Position numbers and translations under genes: made by a program
The notes under the pieces: model-generated
Database searches by the model: none
What the model saw: the letters and a program-made list of their open reading frames with translations, nothing else
What the model was told of the DNA's origin: nothing
Shown here: positions 9,275 through 18,187 of the stretch, piece by piece
Layout: the number at the start of each line of letters is the position of its first letter
Position numbering within the stretch: the stretch's first letter is position 1
Assembly: GCF_000243315.1 (NCBI RefSeq)
Contig: NZ_JH597761.1
Span: 1,090,813-1,154,812 of the forward strand
DNA: 64,000 nucleotides
From: Metallosphaera yellowstonensis MK1
GTDB taxonomy: Archaea > Thermoproteota > Thermoprotei_A > Sulfolobales > Sulfolobaceae
Direction: 5' to 3'

Positions 9275-10915
9275 ATGAGTGGTTCCAAAAGGATCTCCGG
9301 GTGGTTCTCAGAGAGGTTGAAGCTTGAGGACCTCCCGTTCTTCAAGACTCCTGACTACATGTACCACGTGAACGAATGGCTCGGTGCACTCGTGGCAGCC
9401 TCCTTCATCTATACGATCATCTCTGGGCTTATACTCCTCCTGTATTACAACCCAGAGGCCGGCTATCAGTCCACTGAGGCCATAATTCAACAGGTACCTT
9501 ATGGTTCTGTGGTGCTCTACAGCCACCTCTACGGGGCATACGCTATGATCATCCTGGCCTACGTCCACATGTTCAGGAACTACTTCGCTGGAGCCTACAA
9601 GAGACCTAGAGAACTCCTATGGATCTTGGGAGTTCTCATGCTAGTCCTAACTTTGGGGGCTTCCTTCCTAGGTTACAGCCTAATCGGGGATGCCTTGGCT
9701 GTGAGCGCTGTGGACGTCGGTGCTGGAATAATAACTTCCATTCCCCAGCTATCCTTCCTGATCCCCATTATATTCGGGAACTACGATACAGGTGATTACG
9801 AGAGAGTATTGGCCATGCATATCATCCTGGTAGCTTTGATAGGTTTACTATTCGTCTTCCATTTCTTCCTTGCCGAACAGTACGGCATGATGCCGTCTAG
9901 GAAGGTAAAGCCTAAGGTTCCCGCGGTGTATACAAAGGAGGAGTGGTCCAGGTTCAACCCGTGGTGGCCTAGAAATTTCGTCTACATGAGCTCCTTGATC
10001 TTCATAACTTGGGGCTTCATACTCGCGGTACCCAACGCTCTGGCTTACCTGAACGGTCTCCCCCAGTTCCTCAACCCCTTCATGAACCCTAAACCTGCTC
10101 CACCTCCCAATAGCCCGGCTGCAGCTCACATAACTACCTATCCTCCGTGGTTTTTCCTTTTCCTATACAAGATAGCCGACTTCACCAGTGACGTAGTGGT
10201 GTTCCTACTCATAGGCGTCATCATTCCGTTAGTCTACCTAGTCCTGGTACCCTTCATCGACAGGTCTGACGAGCTTCATCCCCTGAGGAGAAAGGTCTTC
10301 ACTGGGATCGGGATATTGATGATGACATACCTCATTCAGACGTCCCTCTGGGGTGACCTAGCACCTGGAGTAGAGGTGAGTGTTAAGGAACAGGTCGTCG
10401 CTTACCTGATTCCAGCCATAATAGTGGCACTGGGTCTGACCTTCATGAAACCGTTGGAGAATCAAGGGAAAGTAATTAAGGGTACATCACCGCTTACGTC
10501 CATTCTCTTCGTTATTGTAGCCATGCTGTTCGCTGGAGCTTGGGTGGAGCTGTTACAGTACCCATCGGCCTTCACCTTTGCGGTGACCGCCTTCTTCGGA
10601 TCACTCTTCTATTTAGGGGCTAAGGAGATGTCCAAGGTAGTGCTGACTTCGGTTCCCAACAGGGCTTTGCCAGAGACCAGGCAGGCTACGGTATCCACTT
10701 CCAACGAGACCAAGAAGAAGTTTGCTGAGATCCTCATGAGTTTGCTCTTCATCCTAGTGGTGATCCTAGTGGCGCAGATGTGGACTATACCTCCCACCGG
10801 CTACGCCTCCAATCTCTTCGGAGTGGACTTAGGTCTAGTGTTCCTCATGCTCGGGGAAGCCATCTCCCTATATCATTACGTAGTGTATAAGAAACCTAAC
10901 GAAGTGGTGGAGTAA
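9275..10915 (+). CDS. soxN: Cytochrome b of the bc1-like complex (SoxN)
   Basis: 546 residues with about 12 membrane helices. The N-terminal half is cytochrome b/b6-like: a conserved helix with YSHLYGAYAM and, 14 residues after the first His, AYVHMF (first heme-binding pair), and LAMHIILVALIGLLFVFHFF (second pair, spaced 14). A PPWFFLFLYK segment corresponds to the Qo-site PEWY region of classical cytochromes b. The extra C-terminal helices match the long SoxN proteins of Sulfolobales. A GAGGTGAT ribosome site precedes the ATG. With SoxL2 it would oxidise or reduce the caldariella-type quinone; in iron oxidisers the cluster is proposed to run in reverse to make reduced quinone. Confidence 0.93.
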   Translation: MSGSKRISGWFSERLKLEDLPFFKTPDYMYHVNEWLGALVAASFIYTIISGLILLLYYNPEAGYQSTEAIIQQVPYGSVVLYSHLYGAYAMIILAYVHMFRNYFAGAYKRPRELLWILGVLMLVLTLGASFLGYSLIGDALAVSAVDVGAGIITSIPQLSFLIPIIFGNYDTGDYERVLAMHIILVALIGLLFVFHFFLAEQYGMMPSRKVKPKVPAVYTKEEWSRFNPWWPRNFVYMSSLIFITWGFILAVPNALAYLNGLPQFLNPFMNPKPAPPPNSPAAAHITTYPPWFFLFLYKIADFTSDVVVFLLIGVIIPLVYLVLVPFIDRSDELHPLRRKVFTGIGILMMTYLIQTSLWGDLAPGVEVSVKEQVVAYLIPAIIVALGLTFMKPLENQGKVIKGTSPLTSILFVIVAMLFAGAWVELLQYPSAFTFAVTAFFGSLFYLGAKEMSKVVLTSVPNRALPETRQATVSTSNETKKKFAEILMSLLFILVVILVAQMWTIPPTGYASNLFGVDLGLVFLMLGEAISLYHYVVYKKPNEVVE

Positions 10916-10930
10916 GTTTTTTATTTTCCA
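10914..10930 (+). terminator. T-rich termination signal after soxN
   Basis: GTTTTTTATTTTCC directly follows the soxN stop. Crenarchaeal terminators are usually T-tracts. Read-through into odsN is likely partial, since odsN starts 32 nt after soxN. Confidence 0.4.
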
Positions 10931-10947
10931 GACCAATAGTAATTTTT

Positions 10948-11238
10948 ATGATAAACGTAGGTTTCTATTACAGGGTGAAGAAAGGACATGAGAAGGAGTT
11001 CGAACAGACCTTCTCCAGTGTCTTGGAATACCTCAAGTCCAGCTACCCAGGCTTTAGGGACGCTAAGCTCTACAGGAGCGTGACTGACCCTCAAGAGTAC
11101 CTTATATACAGTGAGTGGGACGATCTAGACACGTTCAGGAAGTTCATCTCAAGCCAGGCTTATAGGGATACTACCAGTTACGGGAAGAACATCCTAGAGG
11201 GAAGGCCTACACACAGAGTTCTTCAGCTCGTCGAATGA
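10948..11238 (+). CDS. odsN: OdsN-like small ABM-domain protein
   Basis: 96 residues with the fold signature of antibiotic-biosynthesis-monooxygenase-like dimers: the N-terminal strand INVGFYYRVKKGHEKEFEQ, a central helix, then a YLIYSEWDDLDTFRKF strand-helix unit. It is placed exactly where odsN sits in the cbsAB-soxL2N cluster of Acidianus and Metallosphaera. No catalytic residues can be assigned, and its role in the complex is unknown. Start ATG follows an AT-rich leader with no strong ribosome site. Confidence 0.82.
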   Translation: MINVGFYYRVKKGHEKEFEQTFSSVLEYLKSSYPGFRDAKLYRSVTDPQEYLIYSEWDDLDTFRKFISSQAYRDTTSYGKNILEGRPTHRVLQLVE

Positions 11239-11268
11239 GTTCATCTCTTCCTATTTTTTAATAGAGGA

Positions 11269-11332
11269 CAGCAGTTATTGGATTTTGCCTTGACTTCAAG
11301 GCTACACCTAACGAGAAATCCCATAACTGCTG
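11269..11332. mobile_element. 64-bp MITE, family 1
   Basis: Begins CAGCAGTTATT and ends CCCATAACTGCTG. It is flanked by a perfect 7-bp duplication TAGAGGA (11262-11268 and 11333-11339). The ends match the decayed IS copies at 22527 and 40201, which identifies the probable source of transposase. Confidence 0.9.
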
Positions 11333-11436
11333 TAGAGGAGTTCCGCCTCTTTAAACCCCCTCTTCAATAAACAAGGTATCTCTAAATCGAACAAGATGCC
11401 AGCTCTCGACATCTGTCAGTACGGACGAGTGATGGT

Positions 11437-12630
11437 TCAGGAGGGCCACGTCTTCGTGAACTTCAATGCCAGTAGGGTTAGGGCTACGGCGCCCAACTTT
11501 AGAGCTCCTTCGTCTACAGTAAACTTGGAGCTGTGATTGGGATAAACTATCCCCCTCTCCTCGTTCCTGACCCCAAGGAACACGAAGGCTCCCTTCGCCC
11601 TCTGTAAGAATCTCGAGAAGTCCTCTCCGCCCATCACTGGATCGGTCTCCTGAACTGTGGCCCCAGGGATCTCTGAGAGTACCTTCATGACCTCATCGGT
11701 GGTCTCAGGATCATTCACGGTTACGGGATAGGCATCCTCTTTGAACTTCACCTGGCACTGGGCCTGATAGGCCTCACATATGGACATAACGATCCTTTGG
11801 AGTGACTCTAACGCCTTCTTCCTAACGTCATCGTGGAGGGTTCTGATCGTGCCCTCTATCATCGCCCTGTCTGGTATTATGTTATCCTTGGTTCCAGAGT
11901 GAATACTGGTCACTGAGAGGACGAAGGGTTTCAGTGGATCTATGAGCCTCGTCCTTATCCCTTGAAGGGCAGTCACGATCAGGGCGGAGACGTAAACCGG
12001 ATCTACGGTCTCGTGAGGGGCGGAACCGTGTCCCCCTCTCCCTATCACCTCCACTCTGAAGGAGTCCGGTGCGGCCATCAATGGGCCCCTCCTCGTGGCG
12101 AACGTACCGGAAGGATATCTACTCATCACGTGCAAACCGAAGACGTAATCCACGCCCTCCATGACTCCAGCCTCTATCATGGGTAGAGCCCCTCCCCTCC
12201 CACCGTCCTCCTCAGCCGGTTGGAAGACGAGTCTCACCTCTCCCTTGAGTTCGTGAGCATGTTTGGTCAGTAACTTCGCAGCACCGAGGAGCATGGCTAC
12301 GTGGGCATCGTGCCCACACGCGTGCATGACTCCAGGCCTCCTCGAGGAGAAGGGCAAGTTAGTCTCCTCGCTGACAGGCAATGCGTCCATGTCTGCCCTG
12401 AGGGCTACGGTTTCCCCTCCCTCCTTACCTCTCACCACTCCCACTACGGCAGTGGGCAGACCAACTCCTACCTTGGTCTCGATACCCAATCCCTCCAGGT
12501 ACTTCCTGACCAGTTGTGCGGTCTCGAACTCCTGATAGGACAACTCAGGATTCTCGTGAATCTTTCTCCTCAAGGATATTATCTCCTCCTCTATCTCCTG
12601 GGCCTCCTCCAATATCTTCTTGGCATCCAT
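11437..12630 (-). CDS. cpsA: M20-family metal carboxypeptidase / amidohydrolase
   Basis: 397 residues of the M20D group (IAA-amino-acid hydrolase, hippuricase, thermostable carboxypeptidase). Metal-binding residues are visible at Cys105, His107 (HACGHDAHVAML) and in QPAEED with its catalytic Glu-Glu pair, and a second conserved His is in FGLHV. The C-terminal GGEDFS motif is present. It removes C-terminal or N-acyl groups from small peptides and N-blocked amino acids in the cytoplasm; the Saccharolobus homologue is the CPSso carboxypeptidase. The gene is followed by MITE debris and preceded closely by the cycloligase-like gene on the same strand. Confidence 0.88.
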   Translation of the reverse strand: MDAKKILEEAQEIEEEIISLRRKIHENPELSYQEFETAQLVRKYLEGLGIETKVGVGLPTAVVGVVRGKEGGETVALRADMDALPVSEETNLPFSSRRPGVMHACGHDAHVAMLLGAAKLLTKHAHELKGEVRLVFQPAEEDGGRGGALPMIEAGVMEGVDYVFGLHVMSRYPSGTFATRRGPLMAAPDSFRVEVIGRGGHGSAPHETVDPVYVSALIVTALQGIRTRLIDPLKPFVLSVTSIHSGTKDNIIPDRAMIEGTIRTLHDDVRKKALESLQRIVMSICEAYQAQCQVKFKEDAYPVTVNDPETTDEVMKVLSEIPGATVQETDPVMGGEDFSRFLQRAKGAFVFLGVRNEERGIVYPNHSSKFTVDEGALKLGAVALTLLALKFTKTWPS

Positions 12631-12651
12631 AGTTTAAGGTGGGGGCCCCAC

Positions 12652-13383
12652 TTAAAAAGAGGATAGCCTCCCCGTCTTCCTTAGGTATTCCCTCAGGAAA
12701 GGAGTGTCGTCTATCTTCTTCCTACTCAGGAACTCCAGGAGAAGACCACGAGGTTTCGCTCTCTTCCTCTCCGTCTTGAAGACATTCTCCTCGGTCACTA
12801 TGAGGTCGAGGGGTACATCGAAGGGCTCCCAGGGTATTTCATCAACTACCTGGAGGGAGTGTACCGTGGTGACTACAGGTACGTCCTCACTGACCTTTCC
12901 GACTTCCCTGAGTATGGCGTACTCGAGTTCACTGTAACCCTCTCCTTTTCCCACACGTTCCCCCTCCCTCGAGACCGCCACAGAACCAACGACCACTAGG
13001 TCTACCTGAGGAATTTCCTCAAGACCTACTCTTCTCCCGTAAACGGAGAAGTTCCTTATCCGTGAGGCCTCCCTGGGGTTTTCGATCGATTTTCCCAGGA
13101 ACAGGAAGAACTCTCCCCTGAGCCTGGGTGTTGGGACGAGAAGAGTCTTCCCCTCTCTCATGGCCAACTCTCTAACCGAAGCTTGAGGGGAGTCTGGGTT
13201 GCACTTCACTACCTCTGCCCTCTTGAACTCCGGAACTCTCCTCAAGTTCTCAGCAGCTTCTCTGTTACCCTTGAAGTTAGGTATTCTACCCTTTATCGGC
13301 AGGGGGAAAGTAGCTACGCCCCTCTCCTCCAACAGTTCCCAAATTCTCTCCCTGATCCTCGCCTTATCCTCCTTAACTCCCAC
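12652..13383 (-). CDS. 5-formyltetrahydrofolate cyclo-ligase family protein
   Basis: 243 residues starting with a basic helix (KARIRERIWELLEERGVATFPLP). The pattern continues with a TLLVPTPRL segment and a C-terminal half with EYAILREVG and the strand VVTTVHSLQVVDEIP-x-E-x-DVPLDLIVTE, typical of COG0212. Archaeal members are often annotated as cycloligase-like, but some may act on other pterin substrates. Its start overlaps the end of the agmatinase gene by 11 nt, so the two are probably co-transcribed and translationally coupled. Confidence 0.78.
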   Translation of the reverse strand: MGVKEDKARIRERIWELLEERGVATFPLPIKGRIPNFKGNREAAENLRRVPEFKRAEVVKCNPDSPQASVRELAMREGKTLLVPTPRLRGEFFLFLGKSIENPREASRIRNFSVYGRRVGLEEIPQVDLVVVGSVAVSREGERVGKGEGYSELEYAILREVGKVSEDVPVVTTVHSLQVVDEIPWEPFDVPLDLIVTEENVFKTERKRAKPRGLLLEFLSRKKIDDTPFLREYLRKTGRLSSF

Positions 13384-14326
13384 GTCTCTCCAGCCTCGCC
13401 TTCAGGCTCATGGCCTCATAGATCAAGTTGGAGGCGAGCATGGTGGTAAGCTCGCTCACGTCGTAGGGAGGGGACACCTCTACCACGTCGAAGCCTACGA
13501 GCTCGACGGGAAGCCCTCTCACCAACTCCAATGCCTCGAACGAGGTCAGTCCCCCCACTTCCGGAGTCCCGGTTCCTGGGGCGAAGGCCGGATCGACTAC
13601 GTCTATGTCGAAAGAGACGTAGGTAGGACCCCTCAGAGCCTTGACTCGATCCATGACCTCTCCCCAGTTCTTCTTTACCTCCCTGATGCTGAACGACGTT
13701 ATCCCTAACCTCTTACTGTCCTCCACATCTTCGTGGGAGAAGACGGATCCCCTTATTCCAATCTGAACCACCTCCTCCAGGAGGCCCTCCTCCAGGGCCC
13801 TCCGTAGCCACGTGCCGTGATCGTATTTCTTACCCCAGTGTGAGTCCCAGAAGTCGTAATGCGAGTCCATGTGTATCAAGTTCACCCTACCGTGTACCTT
13901 ATGCACTGCCCTCAAGACTGGGAGAGTGATGGAATGATCTCCTCCCACTATAAAGGGAGTGGAGAAAACGAGGATGTTGAGCAAACCCTCCTCAACCTTC
14001 TTCATGGTGTCCTCAATGTGACCCGGAACAGTATCCACATCTCCGGCGTCACAGGCATTAAGTTCGTCAAAGGGATAGACTCCCTGAAAAGGGTTGTAGG
14101 GCCTGAGCAATCTGGACCCATCCCTGACCCCCATGGGACCGAATCTCGCTCCTGGCCTGTAAGTAGTCGCGTCATCGAAAGGTATCCCGATGAAGACAGC
14201 TTTAGGTCTCTCCTCCCCACAGAGGGGTAGCCGGGCGAAAGTCGACACTTGGGAAAACCTCGGAGACTTCAGGGCATCTATTTGTCTCATAAAGTAGACT
14301 CTCATGGGAGGCATATAGGGTTTCAT
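13373..14326 (-). CDS. speB: Agmatinase / arginase family ureohydrolase
   Basis: Ureohydrolase fold with the binuclear Mn-binding motifs GGDHS, DSHYDFWD and SFDIDVVDPAFAPG-TGTPE. The second motif has Ser where the family usually has Ala (DAH), and is followed by an aromatic pair. Agmatinase, which produces putrescine from agmatine, is the most likely activity because Sulfolobales make polyamines by arginine decarboxylation. Another guanidino substrate is possible. Four in-frame ATGs occur in the first 13 residues; the longest is used because a GGAGATG lies upstream, although this sits in IS-derived sequence, and ATG 14305 is a serious alternative. Confidence 0.82.
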   Translation of the reverse strand: MKPYMPPMRVYFMRQIDALKSPRFSQVSTFARLPLCGEERPKAVFIGIPFDDATTYRPGARFGPMGVRDGSRLLRPYNPFQGVYPFDELNACDAGDVDTVPGHIEDTMKKVEEGLLNILVFSTPFIVGGDHSITLPVLRAVHKVHGRVNLIHMDSHYDFWDSHWGKKYDHGTWLRRALEEGLLEEVVQIGIRGSVFSHEDVEDSKRLGITSFSIREVKKNWGEVMDRVKALRGPTYVSFDIDVVDPAFAPGTGTPEVGGLTSFEALELVRGLPVELVGFDVVEVSPPYDVSELTTMLASNLIYEAMSLKARLERRGS

Positions 14327-14334
14327 TAAAGGCT

Positions 14335-14435
14335 AACATCTCCGTAATCCCTCCCACCCTTTTGGCATAGCCCACATTGGTATGAGATGTCATCCTTTGT
14401 TGATTTTTTATAAACAGATAGAAAAAGATTTTCTA
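14335..14435. mobile_element. IS605-type left-end remnant
   Basis: On the minus strand this reads like 61335-61450: a TTTATAA-rich tract, then GACATCTCATACCAATGTGG and AAAAGGGTGGGAG. The shared end sequence without a gene suggests a decayed or solo IS end. Confidence 0.45.
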
Positions 14436-14511
14436 TTAACGTGAAAAAGGATTAATTCCAGTCAAGAAGACTGAAAGCCTAAGGGGTCGTGGATCAGGAC
14501 CTAGCACTCCA

Positions 14512-14806
14512 GTGTTTACCCGTGGCGTAACTTACCTTCTTTAATTACTTCTAATTCCACCACGGGCACCCCTCTTAAGGGATCATACAGGGTCACCCCC
14601 AGATCATTGGGGCTAGTCGAGGGAAACACCGCTACCCTCCCATCCACACTTTTATCACTCCCCAAACCTCGTGAGCAGTGCCCGTCATCAGTTAGGGGGA
14701 TCATCAATAAAAACTACTTCGGTGATACTATATAAACACAACTTGTCAAAACGATATTTAGAAGTGATTAAAAATAACGAGTAGTTACGTAGAAGCGTTA
14801 CAGTCT
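14512..14806. repeat. About 295-bp repeat carrying a small gene, copy 1
   Basis: Matches 55050-55348. Both the coding part and the region upstream of the small gene are conserved. About 59 nt near the distal end (14746-14804) appear identical between copies. No terminal inverted repeat was seen. Confidence 0.85.
14516..14704 (-). CDS. Small conserved protein, paralogue 1 (62 aa), function unknown
   Basis: Begins MIPLTDDGHCSRGLGSDK and ends with a Lys/Arg-rich tail. It differs from the copy at 55054-55245 mainly by conservative changes (for example Asp/Glu and Val/Leu), the pattern of a protein-coding sequence under selection. A TATA box (TTTATATA on the minus strand, about 14727-14734) lies about 26-30 nt before the ATG, giving a leaderless transcript. 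There is one Cys and no membrane segment. Family not recognised; it may be a regulator or an element-encoded accessory protein. Confidence 0.6.
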   Translation of the reverse strand: MIPLTDDGHCSRGLGSDKSVDGRVAVFPSTSPNDLGVTLYDPLRGVPVVELEVIKEGKLRHG

Positions 14807-14888
14807 GTCTATTCAAGCTCCAGCCTTCTATCAAGAGCAGGTGTGTCTTCAAGAAAAGCTTTAGTGTGCTGGGAAGAAATAATATATA

Positions 14889-15644
14889 ATGACAAAAGTC
14901 TCTGACGTAATGAATCCAGTGGTAGTCTCCATATCTCCTCACTCAGAAATGAAGGAATTACTAGACGTTCTCAGCAGAGAGAAGTCGGGAAGAGTAGTAG
15001 TGATGGATCAAGGTAAGCCAGTAGCCATGGTCACTACCAGGAGCGTAGTTCTTGCCTACGCTGAACATGGTAGAGAATTGTCTAGGTTGAAGGTCAAGGA
15101 CCTAATGAGCGAGGATTTGGTCAAGGTGAGACTAGATGATGAACTGCAGGCCGTGTTAAGGTTGATGCTCAACAAGGAGATAGGAGGAGTGCCAGTGATG
15201 GACGGGGACGTGTTGGTGGGAATTTTCACCGAGAGGGAGTTGATAAAGTTCATGGCAAAGCAGACTTATTCAGGATTGGTGGACTCGGTGATGAGCACTG
15301 ACCTGAAGGTAATAGACGAGCATGAGGACACGCTAGAGGCCTCAAAAATGATGCAAAGATATAAGGTCAGGAGGTTGCCTGTGGTTTCAAATGGAAGACT
15401 GGTGGGTATCATAACCGCAGCCGATATTGTAAAAAGTCTGGCCAGGACTCTAGATCCCAAACCAGTACTGGAGGCGGGAACCAGGAATCCCATAACAGTG
15501 GGGAGATATGAGACCTTAATGAGGATCGTAAGGATCATGGAGGAGAGGAGGATAGGCACAATACCCGTTGTGGAGAATGAGATAGTAGGGATAGTCACAG
15601 AGAGGGATTTGTTGTACGCTACTGTGACCTCTGGGATAAGTTAA
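14889..15644 (+). CDS. Four-CBS-domain protein
   Basis: 251 residues composed of two CBS pairs: residues about 1-60, 65-120, 125-185 and 190-250, each with the usual V-x-P-V strand and a GIVTERDL/GIFTEREL-like end. No effector domain is fused. Such proteins sense adenine nucleotides or S-adenosyl compounds and regulate partners. It lies just upstream of the oppositely transcribed foxA genes, and another four-CBS protein fused to ferredoxin occurs at 36284-37282, so a link to redox control is possible. A TATA-like AATATATAATG overlaps the start, and the transcript is followed by a T-tract at 15647. Confidence 0.88.
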   Translation: MTKVSDVMNPVVVSISPHSEMKELLDVLSREKSGRVVVMDQGKPVAMVTTRSVVLAYAEHGRELSRLKVKDLMSEDLVKVRLDDELQAVLRLMLNKEIGGVPVMDGDVLVGIFTERELIKFMAKQTYSGLVDSVMSTDLKVIDEHEDTLEASKMMQRYKVRRLPVVSNGRLVGIITAADIVKSLARTLDPKPVLEAGTRNPITVGRYETLMRIVRIMEERRIGTIPVVENEIVGIVTERDLLYATVTSGIS

Positions 15645-15869
15645 AACTTTTTATTTTTCTGTCCTATATTTAGTATTTCTTTTTTATCCCTCCTGATCAT
15701 GCAGTCGTATGATGAGATGAAGTAATTTTCAAGAGCAATAAGTCTTTTCACATGAGTTTCATATAGGGGAAACTGCATTCCTAAGTCCTGCTGTACACTT
15801 GTCAGAAATTTAAATAATACGAGACAACAGAACAAAAAATCCTACCTTTGGCTCCTGTTTGAAAACACT

Positions 15870-17624
15870 TTAGAGTATCTTGTCAGGCCCCGTTTCGGCT
15901 CCCTTAGTCATCTTATCTGCACTGGCTTCAGTCGGTAAGGCTTTTACTCCCACTCCGGATCCTCTGGCTACTCCGTTATTCTCTTCTATCATTATGTTTC
16001 CGTCGGCCGGTAGCATGAGCGGTAGCTCCTCCTCCTTGTAGCCTTCCCTCCTCATACCGTATCTCTCCAGGGCTATCGTCTGAACTGCCCACATAGGCAG
16101 ATCCGTCTTCGGCATCTTCTCACCGTAGAGGAGGGTTAGCACCAGGTTGTAGGCGAATATTATCGTCGCGAAACCGGCCAGCCATCCACCTATCAGCAGC
16201 AGTTGGTAGTAGACCTCGTAGAAGCCAGCCCACGCGACCTCCCTCCTTATGAGGCCGAACATTCCTCCTTCACTAGACGCTATGGCGAAGAGCCCCATTC
16301 CTGCCTGCCAGCCCCAGAAGTGTAGCCAGCCTAACTTGTTGCTATACCATTTCTTGCCGAAGAGATCTGGGCCAACTACGTAAAGGGCACCTAGCAGTCC
16401 CCCCACCGAATATATGGCGAGCATTATATGGAAGTGGCCGAATATCCAGCCTGTGTTGTGTACCGTTGGATCCACGGCCGGTACCGGGTTGGTGGGTTCT
16501 GCCTGGATCCCACCAATGATGTTCCACACTGCTGCGGCGAAAATGAAGGCGAAACCGGGATCCCACTTTAATTTCCTGGGGTCTCCTAGTGTTGTGAAGA
16601 ACAGTAACCAGAGTGCAGCGAAGGGTACGGCTATCAGGGCCGTGCTGGTCTGGGCGAAGATGTCCCTGAGGATGAGGGGCCACGGGTCGTCAACGATGTG
16701 GTGCACGTAGACGCTGGAGCCCAGGACGAAGAGTACTGGAATGAGCCACCTGGTGAACCTGACGCTGTACATTGGCCTCCTGGCGTAGAGCGGGGTTATG
16801 GCCACAGTCGCTCCGGTCAGTGCGTACGGGGCGAAGTACACCAGTGGGTGATCTGCAAACCAGAACAGTCCCTTCCACACCTCGGCGTTAGGGATACCGA
16901 ACAGGTAGATGTTGAGCCCACCTATGGGGGAGAACAGACTCCACATGTCAGCTATGAAGACGGATATGTTGGCCAGGGCCATCATGATCATGTCCATTAC
17001 TATGAAACCTATGGCAGTCGGCACAAGCCTACCAGGGACTCTTCCTAAGAAGGAAGTACCTAGGACAGAAACCATCTCCAACCACTCTCCCACTACCATT
17101 AGTCCGTACCCTATGTACCAGGTGGGGGAGGCCTGCAGTGGGTTCAGGAACGTGAAGAGGTACTGGTTCTGGATTCCACCGAGGTTCATCATGAATAACG
17201 CCAATATGCTGAGCCAGAAGCCGGCGTTGGCTATCTTGGGCCACTTCACCAGCCTAGAGCCGTTCAGTGCTGGTATCATGTAGAACGCCACTGCGAACAC
17301 CACGTTGAACGCTGCACCGAATATCATGTCCATGACGTGGTTGGTCATGGCCTGGAAGTAGTACGCTGGATCCACCACAACCGGTACTCCCTCGCTGGAG
17401 AGCCCCGCCTGTCCCCTCAGTATGAGGGCGAAGGCTCCCCCTATGAAGAGGAACATCAAGCCAGCGAGGATTAGCTTTATGGATATCGTCTTATAGTCTT
17501 CAGTGTATAATACCTTCATTAGTAGCGATCTCTTAGCTTCTCTCTCCTGGACCTCTTGAAACTGTCTGGCCCACTCCGTGAGTTTTTCTCTTTCTTGCCT
17601 CCTAATCTCCTCGTGCGTAGCCAT
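15870..17624 (-). CDS. foxA: Heme-copper oxidase subunit I, FoxA type (copy 1)
   Basis: 584 residues. The ligands are present: His96 ([10 protein letters not shown], low-spin heme), His259 with Tyr263 (DHPLVY, CuB and cross-link Tyr; the usual Glu of HPEVY is Leu), His308-His309 (YVHHIVDD, CuB) and His397/His399 (GHFHIM, hemes). FoxA is the catalytic subunit of the terminal oxidase induced on ferrous iron in Metallosphaera and Sulfuracidifex metallicus. A close paralogue lies upstream at 18188-19954, and long DNA tracts are identical between them. A TATA-like TTTTTATATC is about 30 nt before the ATG. Which copy corresponds to foxA and which to foxA' cannot be decided here. Confidence 0.92.
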   Translation of the reverse strand: MATHEEIRRQEREKLTEWARQFQEVQEREAKRSLLMKVLYTEDYKTISIKLILAGLMFLFIGGAFALILRGQAGLSSEGVPVVVDPAYYFQAMTNHVMDMIFGAAFNVVFAVAFYMIPALNGSRLVKWPKIANAGFWLSILALFMMNLGGIQNQYLFTFLNPLQASPTWYIGYGLMVVGEWLEMVSVLGTSFLGRVPGRLVPTAIGFIVMDMIMMALANISVFIADMWSLFSPIGGLNIYLFGIPNAEVWKGLFWFADHPLVYFAPYALTGATVAITPLYARRPMYSVRFTRWLIPVLFVLGSSVYVHHIVDDPWPLILRDIFAQTSTALIAVPFAALWLLFFTTLGDPRKLKWDPGFAFIFAAAVWNIIGGIQAEPTNPVPAVDPTVHNTGWIFGHFHIMLAIYSVGGLLGALYVVGPDLFGKKWYSNKLGWLHFWGWQAGMGLFAIASSEGGMFGLIRREVAWAGFYEVYYQLLLIGGWLAGFATIIFAYNLVLTLLYGEKMPKTDLPMWAVQTIALERYGMRREGYKEEELPLMLPADGNIMIEENNGVARGSGVGVKALPTEASADKMTKGAETGPDKIL

Positions 17625-17899
17625 TTGTCTTCTTCAATGCAAAAAGAGATATAAAAAGATTGATGAAGTACTTTAAGATCAATATTCCAAGGGTATTGGA
17701 GATATCACGAGTATGTTGTCTGATAGCTTTATAAACATAAAATGAGCCTTAACATTTTTTACTCTTCAGTAAAATGCAGAGCTACACATATGTGGCATCT
17801 TAGGCATACCTGCTTCGGTGTCGTTCTCAAGGAGAACTCTAGGCTTAAGACTCTCTTCCATTTATGCATTGGGAAAAGTCACAATTCTTTCACGTTAAA

Positions 17900-17963
17900 C
17901 AGCGTTTATTAGATTTCGCCTCGATTACAGGGCGATATTTAAGGGAAAGTCCCATAACTGCAG
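17900..17963. mobile_element. 64-bp MITE, family 1 (diverged)
   Basis: CAGCGTTTATTAG ... GTCCCATAACTGCAG, with GTTAAA on both sides as a partial target duplication. Belongs to the subtype with an internal ATTACAGGGCGATATTTAAGG. Confidence 0.75.
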
Positions 17964-18006
17964 GTTAAAATAGCCCTGCATGCAGAATTCATAGTCACGT
18001 CTCAAG

Positions 18007-18136
18007 GTGCTTTGTGGGACCGTTCAATTTTCTAGGGGTTGAGCCCAGTGAGTTTTCTTAAATCCAAAATCTAGTGTTAGAGTAAAGGTAGGTTTCATGT
18101 TGTCTCTGATAAAATATTGAAGTAGCCCACAAAGCA
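18007..18136. mobile_element. 130-bp MITE, family 2
   Basis: Terminal inverted repeats GTGCTTTGTGGG and CCCACAAAGCA enclose about 105 bp shared with 27725-27922 and 56911-57042. A perfect 8-bp target duplication GTCTCAAG lies at 17999-18006 and 18137-18144. It sits in the spacer between the two oxidase genes. Confidence 0.9.
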
Positions 18137-18187
18137 GTCTCAAGCCAAATTTTTAAGTAAAAAATTATTAGTATCTTTAAAATGAAA

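Noticed and set aside
15641..15835. 64-codon minus-strand frame after the CBS gene
   Set aside because: Overlaps the CBS gene stop and terminator T-tract; no promoter; composition is typical of chance frames.
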